DNA of 64,000 nt from Apus apus. Taxonomy: Eukaryota > Chordata > Aves > Apodiformes > Apodidae. A model generated the notes under the pieces. It did no database searches. It saw only the letters and a list, made by a program, of their open reading frames with translations, and was not told where the DNA came from. The stretch is from NCBI RefSeq assembly GCF_020740795.1, contig NC_067300.1:310001-374000 (forward strand), in the 5' to 3' direction. Positions 12,701 through 24,700 of this stretch are shown here, piece after piece; the stretch's first letter is position 1; the number at the start of each line of letters is the position of its first letter. The translations under genes were made by a program, and so were the position numbers.

Positions 12701-15700
12701 GGGTACGCAGAGAGCGCGGAGGGTGCCTGCCGGGTGCACGCAGGGCTTGCACAGGACAAGGGTGCCCTCTCATGGCAGGTCTCACCACTCCTGCAGCAGG
12801 GAGGACAAGGCCAGGCTGGCACACCACAGCATCCCAGCCCATCCCCAGGGTCCAGCAACCTCCCAAGACTGGTTTGGGGACAGCAGGGAGCAAGGAAGGA
12901 CACGTGTGGCTTCAGCCCTGGGGTGCTTAAACCATATGTTGACAGTTTCCACAGGAGGGCACAAAATTCCTACAAAAATCCACTTATTCCTGTAGCCCTG
13001 CCCCAGGACAGCTGATGCCCTCCTGGCTGCTGGCACGGACCCCCTTTTCTTCAGGATTGGTGTCATCAGCAGTCACCAGCGGTCAAGGATGCTGAAACCT
13101 TTAAAGGGGCTGCCCACGCAGTTCTGCTTCGGCATCCTTGAGCTGCTGCGGCCCAACTTATTTGCATTGCTTCTCCCCCAAATGCAGCTATTGCATCCCC
13201 TCCACACCCTCTGTAGCTCCCCCCAGGCAGCTGGGTGCTGCTGCCAGACCGAGTTACAGGCAGGATGCAAAAGCACCCATGGGGAAAAAAACCCAAACCC
13301 AGCTCCTGCTCCCCTACACAGTAAAATGGATGACTTAGGCAGGGATCCCCCTTTTTTTTTTCCCTCTCTGTTCCCACAATTTTGCTGCAAGGAGGTGGTG
13401 GCATTACTTGAGGCAAGAGGACAGGGCTGGGAGAGACCACGGGACGGTCGCTATCCTCCTGGCATCCTCTGGGCATTCCCAAGGGATGCTAATACGGCCC
13501 TGCATCTCCCTGCTGAAACTGTAAGATAATGGTACTGTGATCCCACCCTCTGCCAAAACTGGGTGAGAAGGCTACGATGGGCATGTCTCCCTGCTGAAGC
13601 TGGCACAGAGCAGAGTTGCTATGGAGATGCTGGCAGATGTGTAGCCCTTTCCAGAATGGAGTTTGCTCTCAAGACCTCACATAAAAAAAATAAGTCACAA
13701 AAAACTGCTACAGTTGTTTGGTGACTGCAGACATGGAGCCCGTGGCTGGGGCATCTGCCCTTCATTTCAGCTTGCTACTGAGCCCTGCACTTGGACCCCA
13801 TCCCTGTGCCATCCCCTCTCACCCCTTCCCCAGCCATCACAGAGCCAGGGCCCCACTTTGGGGGTGTCCCCTCTGCTTTAAGGGGTGATCCTCCTGCCAG
13901 GAGGCTGATGGCACAAAGGGCACGACGAGCTCTGCCACCTCCATGTGGTGCATGTGCTGCCACCTCATCTGCTGCAAAGCACAGGCTGAGCCACGAGCAA
14001 AGAGCAGCTCTGGCTGTGATCCAGTGGGAGCCAAGACACAGAAACCAGAACACAAATGTGTCTCAAAACCCCAGCAGACCCCTCCATGCAGGGTGCAGGG
14101 GCTGCCCTTCTGGGGCCTGCCACGGTCCAGCCTGCTTGTCCTCCCCACTTGGTGTGGGACGAGCCAACCTGTGTGTTTGGGGGAGTGCCCCAGATCTTGG
14201 GGGGCAGAAAGGGCTGTGCTGGTGGGGATGGCAGTGTGGGGATGGCACTGCTGTGCTGGTGAGGGCTGCTGTGGCAGGGATGCCAGTGCAGTGTCAGCCA
14301 GGATGCCACCTGTTGAGTACTAGCTCAGGCACATGCTGGGGCCAGGCATTGCCCACTGTGGGCAGGAGCCAGGCTCCAGGAGGGACCATGGGCTCTGCCT
14401 GCTGAGGAAAAACCAACCTCCCTTTGGCAGGAGGGCTATGGGGGCCAGGGAGCAAAAAGCAGGCAGGGAAGGGTGGGCCAGGGGAAGCCACTAGTTGGTG
14501 CCTTTTGCAGTGGGCACAGAGGAGGTTTGGAGGGGCTCAGAACCCCCACCCTGCATCCAGGTGGTCCCCAGTGAAACCACCCAAGAGTAGTGTGAGGTCA
14601 CAGCTAGGTCCTGGCTCCTTCCCCACGCTCAGAAGCTGCTTCACTTCAGTTAAAGCAAGAGTGATTGGGTAGAGCTGCAATTACTGTCTTAACTTGCCTG
14701 CCTGTTGAATCTGCAAGAGAAACCACGAAGTGGCTCTGCCCACAGCTTTCAAAGACTCATGAAGATTTGAGGGTCACCCTAAAATACGCCTGCACCCACT
14801 TCCCAGCACCAACTGCGCAGCCAAGCTGGGTGCAGGTGCTGCGACTGCACTGGGCGCACCCTCCCTGCACTGCAGCAGTGGGTGGGAGAGCCCCGTGGCA
14901 CAGGGTGACCATGGGCTGCTGCTTCCTGGGGATGTTCTGCCTGTCTCTGCTGGTTGGCACAGCACAGGCACCCGGGCTGCCACAGCTCCACCAATCCCAT
15001 GGAAAAGCAGCAGGGAATAACAGACAGTGCTGCTCTTGGTGCCTCATGTGCAGCCAGGCAGGGCTTGTACCTGGTGCTGCTGACTCCAACCCACGTGGCA
15101 CAGATGCTGGGCGTCACCAGAGAAGGATACAGCAGCCCCAGATCACAGCCCAACATGTCAAAACGGTGGGAACCAGCTATAGAAATCCCAAGCGCTGCGA
15201 TGGCTGAGGGCACCTGCCTGCCTCAGTCACAGGGGCTGTGCATGGCCATGTCCCCTCTTCCAAAAAGCCTCCCCTTCAGCAACCCCCAGAGCACCCTGCA
15301 GCTCCCTAGGTCCCCTCCCTGGGTGCCGGCAGGGCCTGGGGGCACTTGAGGCCACCAGCAGGATGCAGAAGGAGCAGGGTCAGGTCCGTCTACTTTCCCC
15401 AACCCCAAACACACCCCCTGGTGAGCCAGGGCTTGGGGTGAGAGGGGGCAGAGCTGCTGACCCATGGGGACACAGCTGCCACCATGAGGAGCCAGAGGAT
15501 GGAGAGCAGGGGGTTGGGCTGCCCTGAGACAGGGGAACCTCCTGCAGCTGCAGAGGAGCAGGGCAGGTTTGGCAGTAGGTTTGTGGGCAGGTTGGTGGGC
15601 AGGTTTGCAGGCAGGGGGTTGTGGAAGGGGTCTCCACGGGGTGGGTGCACCTACCGCTGGGTGAGAGCTGCTTCTGGACGCATCGCCCACGATTGTCCTC

Positions 15701-18700
15701 CTGGAAGGCGGGCAGACAGGGGCCGCAGGCGCCTGAGCCGGGCAGGCAGAACTGCCGGCGCTGCAGGGCACAGTCCAGGCTCCGGGGACAGGACACTGCT
15801 GCAGGGACAGGAGGCAACAAGTCAGGAGGAGAAAAGGGGTCAAACGTGCCCCTGGGTCTGCCCATGGCCTCTTGGTGTGGGACCCAGGCAGCCTGGGTGG
15901 TGCAGATGTGCTTCACCAGGGCTGCCCTCAGCCCCACCTCACCTTTGCAAAGCCTGGGAAGAGTGTGCAGTGCCCATCCTCCTGCGTGGGACCCCAAGCC
16001 CAGGGTGCCACTGTCCCCTGGGATGCCCCAAGTCCAGGGTGCTGCAGAACACCCTGAGTCCTGAAGAGTTGGCAGTGAAAAAAGTGTCAAGTGACAAGGT
16101 TGTCACCAGTGCTTGTGTAGTAGCTGTCAAACAAAAACAACCACCCAAATCATACTCCTCCCAAGCCTCAGCACGGCTGTGACAGGTCATCGTCATCATC
16201 AGCAGCAGCAGCTTTGGTTTCCATCTGTGGGAAATGGTGCTTCTTCTTCCCCACATAAGTCTAAACAAAATGCCTTGTGACACCATCCATTTGGCAATAG
16301 GGCAAACCAGAGGGACCCAGCCCTCCCCCAATGACATACCATGGCCCAAACCTCCCTTGGGGCTTTATGGGGCATTTTGTTTCTGTGTCAGACTTGGTGA
16401 CTTCCCCACTACCTGGGGACAGGGACAAGGCCCCCAGCCCCAACCTCACCCAGGCCCAACAGGCCATAGAAGCCTGCTACAGGCAGAAGCAGCCCCAGTC
16501 CTCCCCCAGCCCAGATCAACCCAGAGTGACTTCCTGAGGGGACACAAAGTCACCAGGTCCTATGCAAAGCTGTGGTCCTGAGACCTGCTGACAGTGGGAA
16601 ACCACATGTGGAGATGGAGAGAACTGTGACCAGTGGGGACAGTGACATGCAGGGCAATCACACAGATCTCACCCACAGCATGGGGCTGTGGGGACACTCT
16701 GGGGTCTGGCTTTCAGTGACAGCAGCAGGAGGAGGGTGACACTGCTGGCACTGCCATGGCACAGGCACAGACATCCCTCTGTCACAAGCTGGTGGCAGTG
16801 TGCAGGTGTCCTGGGCTGAGCACAGCTGAATGGCAGTCACAGGTGGATGAGGGGGTGCAGAGCTCGATGGGAGTTGGGGCTGAATGGAGGGGTGCACAGA
16901 TGGATGGAAAGGGGCACAGCTGGATAGGGGGCACAGCTGGATAGGGGGTGCACAGCTGGATAGGGGGCAGAACTGGATGGGGGGCAGAGCTGGATGGAGA
17001 GGGGCACAGGTGTATGGGGTGCAGAGCTGAATGGGGGCAGAGCAGGGTGGGAGCACAGCTGGATGGGGCTGCAGAGCTGGATGGGAGCACACAGCTGGCT
17101 GGGGGTGCAGCAGACAGCTGCCCTAGCCCTGTTCTCCACTAGCCACAGTGGCCATGCCCACACCTTTCCAGCAGGCATGAGCTGTCACTGCAGCCCCTCA
17201 GTCCCTCTCTGGGATCAGGGCCAGGCGTGGCCCCCCCAGCACCCCCAGCCTGGCCATGAGTCACACAGGAGCCAGCTCCCAGCACCATCCCACGCTGTCC
17301 CTGACAGCTCTTGCCTGCCCACACCAACACCATGGGCAAAGTGCCCACTGTCTGACTGTCCCTGTGTCCTGGGGGATGGCAACATCAGGGACAGCCCCAG
17401 AAAAGCAGGGCCCCCCCACGAGAAGGGGCACCCCAACTTTGGGGGCTTTTCTGAGCATCCCCATCCCTGCAGGACCCCAGGGTGAGGGGGGGGCAGCTCC
17501 TGCTGTGCTCAGGCATTGCATGGTAGAGAGTCCTGGCATGGGATGGAGCCACCAGGACACGGAGCCTGGACCAGCATCATCCCCCAGCAAGGGCACAGGT
17601 ACCAAGTGGGATGCCATCCCAAAATGACACATGGGATGCTGAGCAGGATGCCACCCCCAACAATCCCCCCTTGCACAGCCCTATTTCATCATTACACTGC
17701 TCAGCAGAGGGTGTAACCACTGCCAATGGCCCCTGGCTGCACCTGGACACCTCCCCACGGGACGCTGTGTTCATCACCCCCCAGCTGGCAGTGACAAAGG
17801 TGGGCAGAGCTGCCCTCACTCCAGTGTTTTTTCTCACAGGGCTTTCTTGGCAGCTGCTGTTGGGTTTGCTGAACCCTGCACCAGCAATTTGCTCGGGGTG
17901 GGGGGCAGGGACCCCCGTGCCCATAGAACTGGGTTTGTTCCCCGGGGACAGCGCAAGGCTTGGCTGGGCAGCTGGGGGGAATAAATGCTTAATGGGAAAA
18001 TAATTGGGCATTTAAGCACAGAAATTGGACGCTGCAGCCTGCTTTGTCCACCCTGGGCTCATTCTCAAGGCCACGTTGTTTAAAAATCACAAAACAGCCA
18101 AAGCACACAGCCACTCAGGAGCAGGAAGTTTTGGCATTGTGTAGGCTCAGGGGTGGGGACATGCCACATGCCTGCAGGGTGCTGGGGGACACACTGGAGA
18201 CCCTCACCTGTACCATGGACCCATGGGAATACATCACCCCAAAGCAGGTGCTGGAAAAAGTCATTCACTGGTGGGATGAAGCCACCCTGGTGTGGGTCAC
18301 CTGGCACTTGTGGTCACGCAGTAACATGAGACCCTGGTGGGACCCTCAAAGCTACCTCAGGGCCATCTCAGGGCCACCTTGAAGCCACCTCAGGGCAGTG
18401 GGAGGGGTGGGGAGGGCAGCCCTGAGGCAGTGCCCAGCAACTGGTTAAACAAACCCCACCCTGGAATACATAAAGCTGGTTATCTCTGTTTGAGGAACGC
18501 GCTGTGCTTGCCCAGCTGTCACGGGCTGGGACTGGGAGAGAGACGGGGGCACTGAGCTAATTAAGCTCCTCGTGTGTGTAATCGACCAGTGTTTAGTGAG
18601 CAGATACCACACTGCGGGCCCTGCAGGGTCCAGGGTCTGTGGGGGCTTTGTCAGTCTCTGAGCCCACCCTAAAGCCCACTGGCCACTCCCCAGCTGGGCT

Positions 18701-21700
18701 GGTGAGGGTGGGCAACTCCTTGCCAGGCCAGGTGCCAGGGACTGAGCCATGGGGACATGTCTGATCCCAACTGCTGTCACGATGGGGGACTGGGCTTTGG
18801 GTGGGACAAGCTGCTGGTGCTGGAGAAGGCAGGCAGCCTCCCCGCAGGCAGAAATGCAGGCAGGAGCTGAGCCCAAGGCTGTGGGACACCACGCAGCTGC
18901 TGTGGAAAGACAAACAGCGGTGAGCGCGAGACGGGGACATGTGGGAGTGGGAACAGCTATCAGGAAATGCTGGCGTGTGAGCTCCGAGACGCACACACAC
19001 ACCTGGGACAGGTTATCCAAGGGGGGGCAGCTCAGCACAAGGCCCCAGCCCCAAGGCCCCACCCTGGGGAGAATCGTGCCATGGGGTCCGGCAGTGTCTC
19101 GCCATGGCTGGGCAGGGCATGGAGGTGCTGGCAGCCACAGCCCAGGGTGAAGAGGTTTTTCGACACTTGTGCTAAAACCTACACGTGACAAAAAACCCTG
19201 CAATGACCCTAGGGAGGACATCAGGGTGGCTTGGAAGGCAGGAACTGCCCCTGCTGTGTCACTGGCGCAGATAGAGAGATAAAATTGAATGTAAGTGGAT
19301 AATTAATTAGTGCTGAGTGTTGCTCCGAGTGCTTGTGCTCTGAGCACCAGCAGCGCACACACCCAGCCCCCGGCAGCATGAGCTGGCAGAGCCGGCTGGG
19401 CAGGGAGCAGGGACTGGGCACCCAACAAGAACTGGGCACAGAGCTTACACCAGCCCCGGGGCCATGCACGGCAGCTAGATGTGGCCCTGGCAGGGGATGC
19501 ACACGGGGCCACACCAGGCATGGGGGGACATCAGGATGCCCCAGGAGCAGGGGTGCAGGTCCCCGCTGCCACATGGAGCTTCCACGTGCTGCCACGCAGC
19601 CAGAGGGGTGACCAAGGGCGCGGTGGGTCAGTGGCAGCCAGTGCCTGCCAACTCTGCCCAAGGTCACTCCTCCTCCTCTTCTTCCTGCTCCGGCCAGGTG
19701 ATGTGGGACCTGCCTGCTCGCGTTTCTGCTGGGAGCTGGCACCGGCTGAGGCTTCTCCTGGCTCTGCAAATTGCTCCTGGCTCCAAAGGGCTGGAGCCAC
19801 ACAGACAGGGGTGCAGGAGTGCAGGTGGGGGGCAGCGGGTCAGGCATGCTGCCCCACAGCACACCCCAGCCCCTGAAGTCTCACCTCCCTCTGCCCCACA
19901 GCAGGCAGAGGCCGAAGGAACGTAAGACACCCACCCCCCCTTGCCCAGGGACCCATCCCCGGGGTAAGCTGGGTGGTCACTACCTCACTGGCCAGCGGCT
20001 ACAGTGACACCGCAGGAGCCAGGCTGGATGGCTGGTGTCACCTGGGTGGGTGCGCCAGCCCTGCCACCGCTCCTGCCCCATACACCAACCACAGGTAACA
20101 CACACCAACCATGGGTGTGACACATACCCATGATGGATCTGACATGGAGCCAGCATCCCTGAGCCCTGTCAGGCTTCCCGACCCAGCTGCCCTCCCAGCC
20201 CAGAAAGCAGTGCAGGGGATCGGAGCCTTGGGCATGGCCGTACCCAGAGTGATGTCCCTCCTTAGGCACAGCTGTTGGCACCACAGCCCCATGGGAGCCC
20301 TGCCACTGCCTGCAGCCACTTAATGTCACCACAGGCTCCTGCTCCCCAAAATGCAGCAGCTGACACTGCTCCCCACCCCCCACACCATGTGCAGGCTCTG
20401 CAGAAACACCCACCCAGGATAACCAGGAGCAGGGGAACACTGGCCACGTCCCACTGCTCCTGGGGCTGGGGACGTGGCACGGCCATGGCCATGCAGCCTG
20501 GCCCCCCCACACCACCCCTTCCTGCAGCAGCTCCAGCACGTGCCAGCCCATCAGAGAGCACCAGGCAGCCCCGAGTGTTTACTTGCTTTTGGCTTTGGCA
20601 CATTTGTCCAGTCGAAGGCCACGTGCCACTGGGCTTCCCATCCCCAAAGCCCCTGCAACTTGTGTCCTGGCTTCCAGCTTTTCCAACTCAGCTGGGTGTC
20701 CCCAGCCAAGGGACAGCGCCACCAACCCTGTGCTGCAGGCTGGGGGACAGGAGAGTCCCAGCAGAGACCCTCGGCAGGATCACCCCTGCACACACAGCAA
20801 ACTCCTTGGCTGCACTGTACTCCCAAGGGACAGGCTCACTGGCTGTGTCCCCACCCAGGAAGGACGGAAAATGCCACCATGGGCAGTCATCCAGTGGAAA
20901 TGCCACTGGCAGCTGCCTCTGAGCCACCAGCTCCAGTATGGGCAGCACAGGCAGTGCGGCAGGCAGCAGTGCCAGAAGAGATGGAGCCAGAGCAGGGGAA
21001 CAGGTGCCTGCATGGCAGAGGAGATGGGAGCCATGCCAAGAGCAGCTGTCTGCTGCAGCCCAGAGGCCACCACAATGAAATCCCAGAGCCTGTCCCCCTT
21101 CAGGTTCAATGCCAAGGGGAATTGCAGGGCCAGGAGCAGCTGGGCCAGGCTGCATCAGGGATGGGGGGGATGCCAAATGCTCAGCAACCCCAAACACTTT
21201 ACCTCCCCAGCCCCTGTTGTTCACCCCTGCCTGTTCCTGCTCTAGAGCAGACCTCATCTACAAGCACCCCAAAATCTCAGGTTGCTCCTGAGACATGGGG
21301 TGGGGGAATGGGGAGCACAGGGCAGCCTCCCTGTGCCAGGCTGAGGAGTGGGATGTAGTGTCATTGCTACTCAAACCCCTTAACTAGCCAGAAAAATCTG
21401 TGACAACCTGCCTGGCACATCAGGGGAAGAAGAGCTGGATTGATGGGTGCTGCAGGAAGAGATGGTGTCTGGATGGATGGAAACTGCTCCAGCAAATGGC
21501 AGCTTCTGACCCCAGCAGGAAGTGGACAGAGCTGGGTGGTGACAGAAGTCGTGGCCCCCTCACCTGTGTCAGGTGGGATGGGGGCCACCATACATCACAG
21601 GGGACAGGGGACCACTGTCACCTGCAGTGCCCCATGCATCTCTTGTAGAAGCCACTCACCAAGCCAGTGTCACACCTTGTCCCACCCCACAGCCCCAAGG

Positions 21701-24700
21701 GGGCACAGGGACAGGGGAACAAGGTGAGTGAGAACCCCTGGTCCCTCAGCCCAGCAACCCCTGGGCACTGCTGGCTCTGGCCCCAGCTTGCTGTCCCCTC
21801 CCAGCTGCCTGAGGCAGCTCCAGCCCCACAAAGGCAGTGCCACCTTGGGGGGGTGACATGCTGCATCCCTTGCTGTGCCAGGTGGATCCCAAGGTGCCAG
21901 GGTGACCCCACAGTGCCAGATCTGTCTCCAGCCACAAGAGCTTTGTCTCAAGTATTCAGGGAGAGAAGAAACAATTAAAAAACAAACAAACAAAAAAACC
22001 CAAAAAAACAAACCAAACCAAACCAACAAACAAAACCAACAAAAACAAAACAAAACAAAAAACCAGAAGCTGTTTTCCTAGGACTGCCCACCCAGACCTG
22101 CCACTGACTCAGCTTGGTGTGTGCCCGTCTGTCCTGGGGACCCCAGGCTGTCCCCAGTGCCACCCCATGCCACCAAGCACCTTGCTGCTCCTTGCAGCTC
22201 AAACCACCCACTTTCAGTCTTGTTTATCAGGTTTTGCTTATGCAAATACCAGAGGGGCTGGGGTTGGATTTTTATAAATTCCTTTTTTATTGGCTGGGCC
22301 CTGAGGTTGGGCACAGCATAGAACAGAATGGTTTGGGTTAGAAGGACCTTAAAGATCATCTAGATCCAACCCCCCTGCATGGGACACCTCCCACTAGACC
22401 AGGTTAATCCAAGCCCCATCCAACCCACCCTTCAACACTTCTAGGGATGGGGCTTCCACCACCTCTCTGGGCAACCTGTGCCAGTGTCTCAACATCCTCA
22501 TAGTGAAGATCTTCTTCATAACATCTAATCTAAATCTACCCACCACTAGTTTTGATCCATTTCCCCTAGTCCTACCACTGCCCGGCATCCTAAAAAGGCC
22601 CTCACTAGCTCTCTTGCAGTCCCCCTTAAGATACTGGAAGGCCACAATAAGGTCTCCTTGGAGCCTCCTTGGAGCATGATGGGTGGCACAGCTGGGGGTC
22701 AGGGCTGAGGTGCTGGGCACCCCCAAGAGCAGGTGAGCGTGGCTGGCCACAGGCACGGCACGGTAGCCACCAGGTGTGTGGCATAGTGGCTCCATGGTGA
22801 GGGGGACACCTTCTCACCTCCTCACAGTGCTTGGGGACACCCAGACAGGCAGAATGGCATAGTGCTGGAGCCTCACTGTGCTGGCATGGCAGGGATGGGC
22901 AGCCCTGGCACCACCGCCATGCCCCACTGGGAGGGGCTGTGCCCTGTGGTGCAGAGGATGTTGTTTATTAATTGAAATAAGTAAAATTTTGGGGAAAAAA
23001 AATCACCTGCACCTGGGCCAAGGCAACTGGAGATATGAATACAGGCTGGGGGATGACACACTTGAGAGCACCCCTGTGGAAAAAGACCTGGGGGTACTAG
23101 TGGACCAAAAGCTGGACATGAGCCACCAATGTGCAATTGCAGCCCAGAGGGTCAACTGCATCCTGGGCTGTATCACAAGAAGTGTGGCCAGCAGATGGAG
23201 AGAGGTGGTTCTGCCCGTCTACTCTGGCCTGGCAAGACCTCACCTGGAGCACTGTGTCCAGCTCTAGAGACCCCAACACAAGAAAGATGTGGACCTGTTG
23301 GAGCGTGTCCAGAGGAAGGCCATGAAAATGACCCGAGGGCTGGAGCAGCTCTCTTATGAAGACAGGCTGAGGGAGTTGGGGGTGTCCAGCTTGAAGAAGA
23401 GAAGGATCCAGGGAGACCTTAGAGCACCTTCCAGTGCCTGAAGGGGCTGCAGGAAAGCTGGGAGGGACTTGTTACAAGGGCTTGTAGTGAGAGGACAAGG
23501 GGTAATGGTTTTAAACTGAAAGAGGAGAGATTTAGGTTAGAGATCAGGAGGAAATTCTTCAGTATGAGAGCAGTGAGACACTGGAACAGGTTGCCCAGAT
23601 AAGCTGAGGAAGCTCATCCCTGGAAGCATTCAAAGCCAGGTTGGATGGAGCTCTGAGCAGCCTGATCTAGTGGGAGGTGTCCTTGCCCATGCAGGGGGGT
23701 TGGGACTCAATGATCTTTAAAGTCCTTTCCAACTCTAACCATTCTACAGTTCTATGATTCTACATAAAAGAGAACAAAAGGGACATGCAGAATGAAAATA
23801 GAGCTTATGTAACAGTGAAACAGTGAGAATTAGACAAAACCAGATTCCAATTACAGAAAAACACTCCCCATGTAGCTAACAGCCAGTGTTGACACAGACC
23901 CGCAGGACACCTGCAGGAAAGATGGAAGAGATGGAGAGGAGCACTGTCCACAGCTTGGCTTGGGGACAGGATGGAGCACTGAGTAGAAAACACTGCTTAA
24001 TTGAATATTAACATCTCATAAATATATCAATGAACTATTAGCATACTAAAATACCCATCCATGGATTAGAAGGACCCCTGTTCACAAAAAGCCCCCTATT
24101 CTTTCAGCAGGTGTGGTGACATTTTTGAGCTTTGGAAGAAAGGAATTGGTTAACCAATTGTGTGTGAATGATGGAATAAAGTTAGAGATTAAGTTCTTCC
24201 TCACATTTTGGGTATAGAAGTAGCCCTTTATGTTTTGGGAAGCTGAGTTTGGTTTGTGGAACACCCCCCTGCTCCCTGTTCTGTGCAGTACTGGACATTA
24301 AAGCAAACATCTCGACTCTGTGTGTGGGTCGGCTTCTTGCACACCAGGTGACAGACCCATTTTTGGACAACACAGAGGGGGCTCATGGCTCTGCTCCAAG
24401 ACCCACCTGAGCCCCAAGCAGTCTAAAGGGGAGGGCTTGTGCCCAGCTCATCCCTCCTGTCACTCTCCATGCACCAACAGATCTGCAGGTCAGCACCCAC
24501 AGAGCCTGACCTGCCAGGGTGAGCTATGGCAGCAGCCATGGGCATGGGTGAGCTCTCCCTGCAGGCCCAGCAGTGCTGGTGGGGAGGTGTGAGAGGACAG
24601 CCCACGTCCCCAGCCCAGCACCTGAAGAGCTGCGTGCTCCCCCGGACAGGCTGGAAATAAAACCCTGGAGTGGCAGCTCCCCGGGGAAGAACCACGGCGC

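Larger units (their letters stand above)
9652..15654. other. NPDC1: NPDC1 intron 2
   Basis: A 6.0 kb intron with no supported exon on either strand. Its notable content is the AT-rich island with inverted flanking repeats at 11090-12330. A short pure T run lies at about 13351-13360. The motif GTTGCTATGGAGATG near 13614, similar to an RFX X-box, is recorded only as a weak hint. Confidence 0.6.

Noticed and set aside
13610-13630. RFX X-box-like GTTGCTATGGAGATG
   Set aside because: Only one half fits the X-box. It lies in mid-intron with no other support.
16658-17178. Minus-strand Cys/Pro-rich frames (repeated SSCAP, IQLC) resembling a cysteine-rich repeat protein
   Set aside because: They are translations of the minisatellite, present in several frames at once, with no flanking splice sites.
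18044-18382. Plus-strand frame with [15 protein letters not shown]
   Set aside because: Looks protein-like at first sight, but has no paired splice sites, no recognised family and lies in an intron of an opposite-strand gene.
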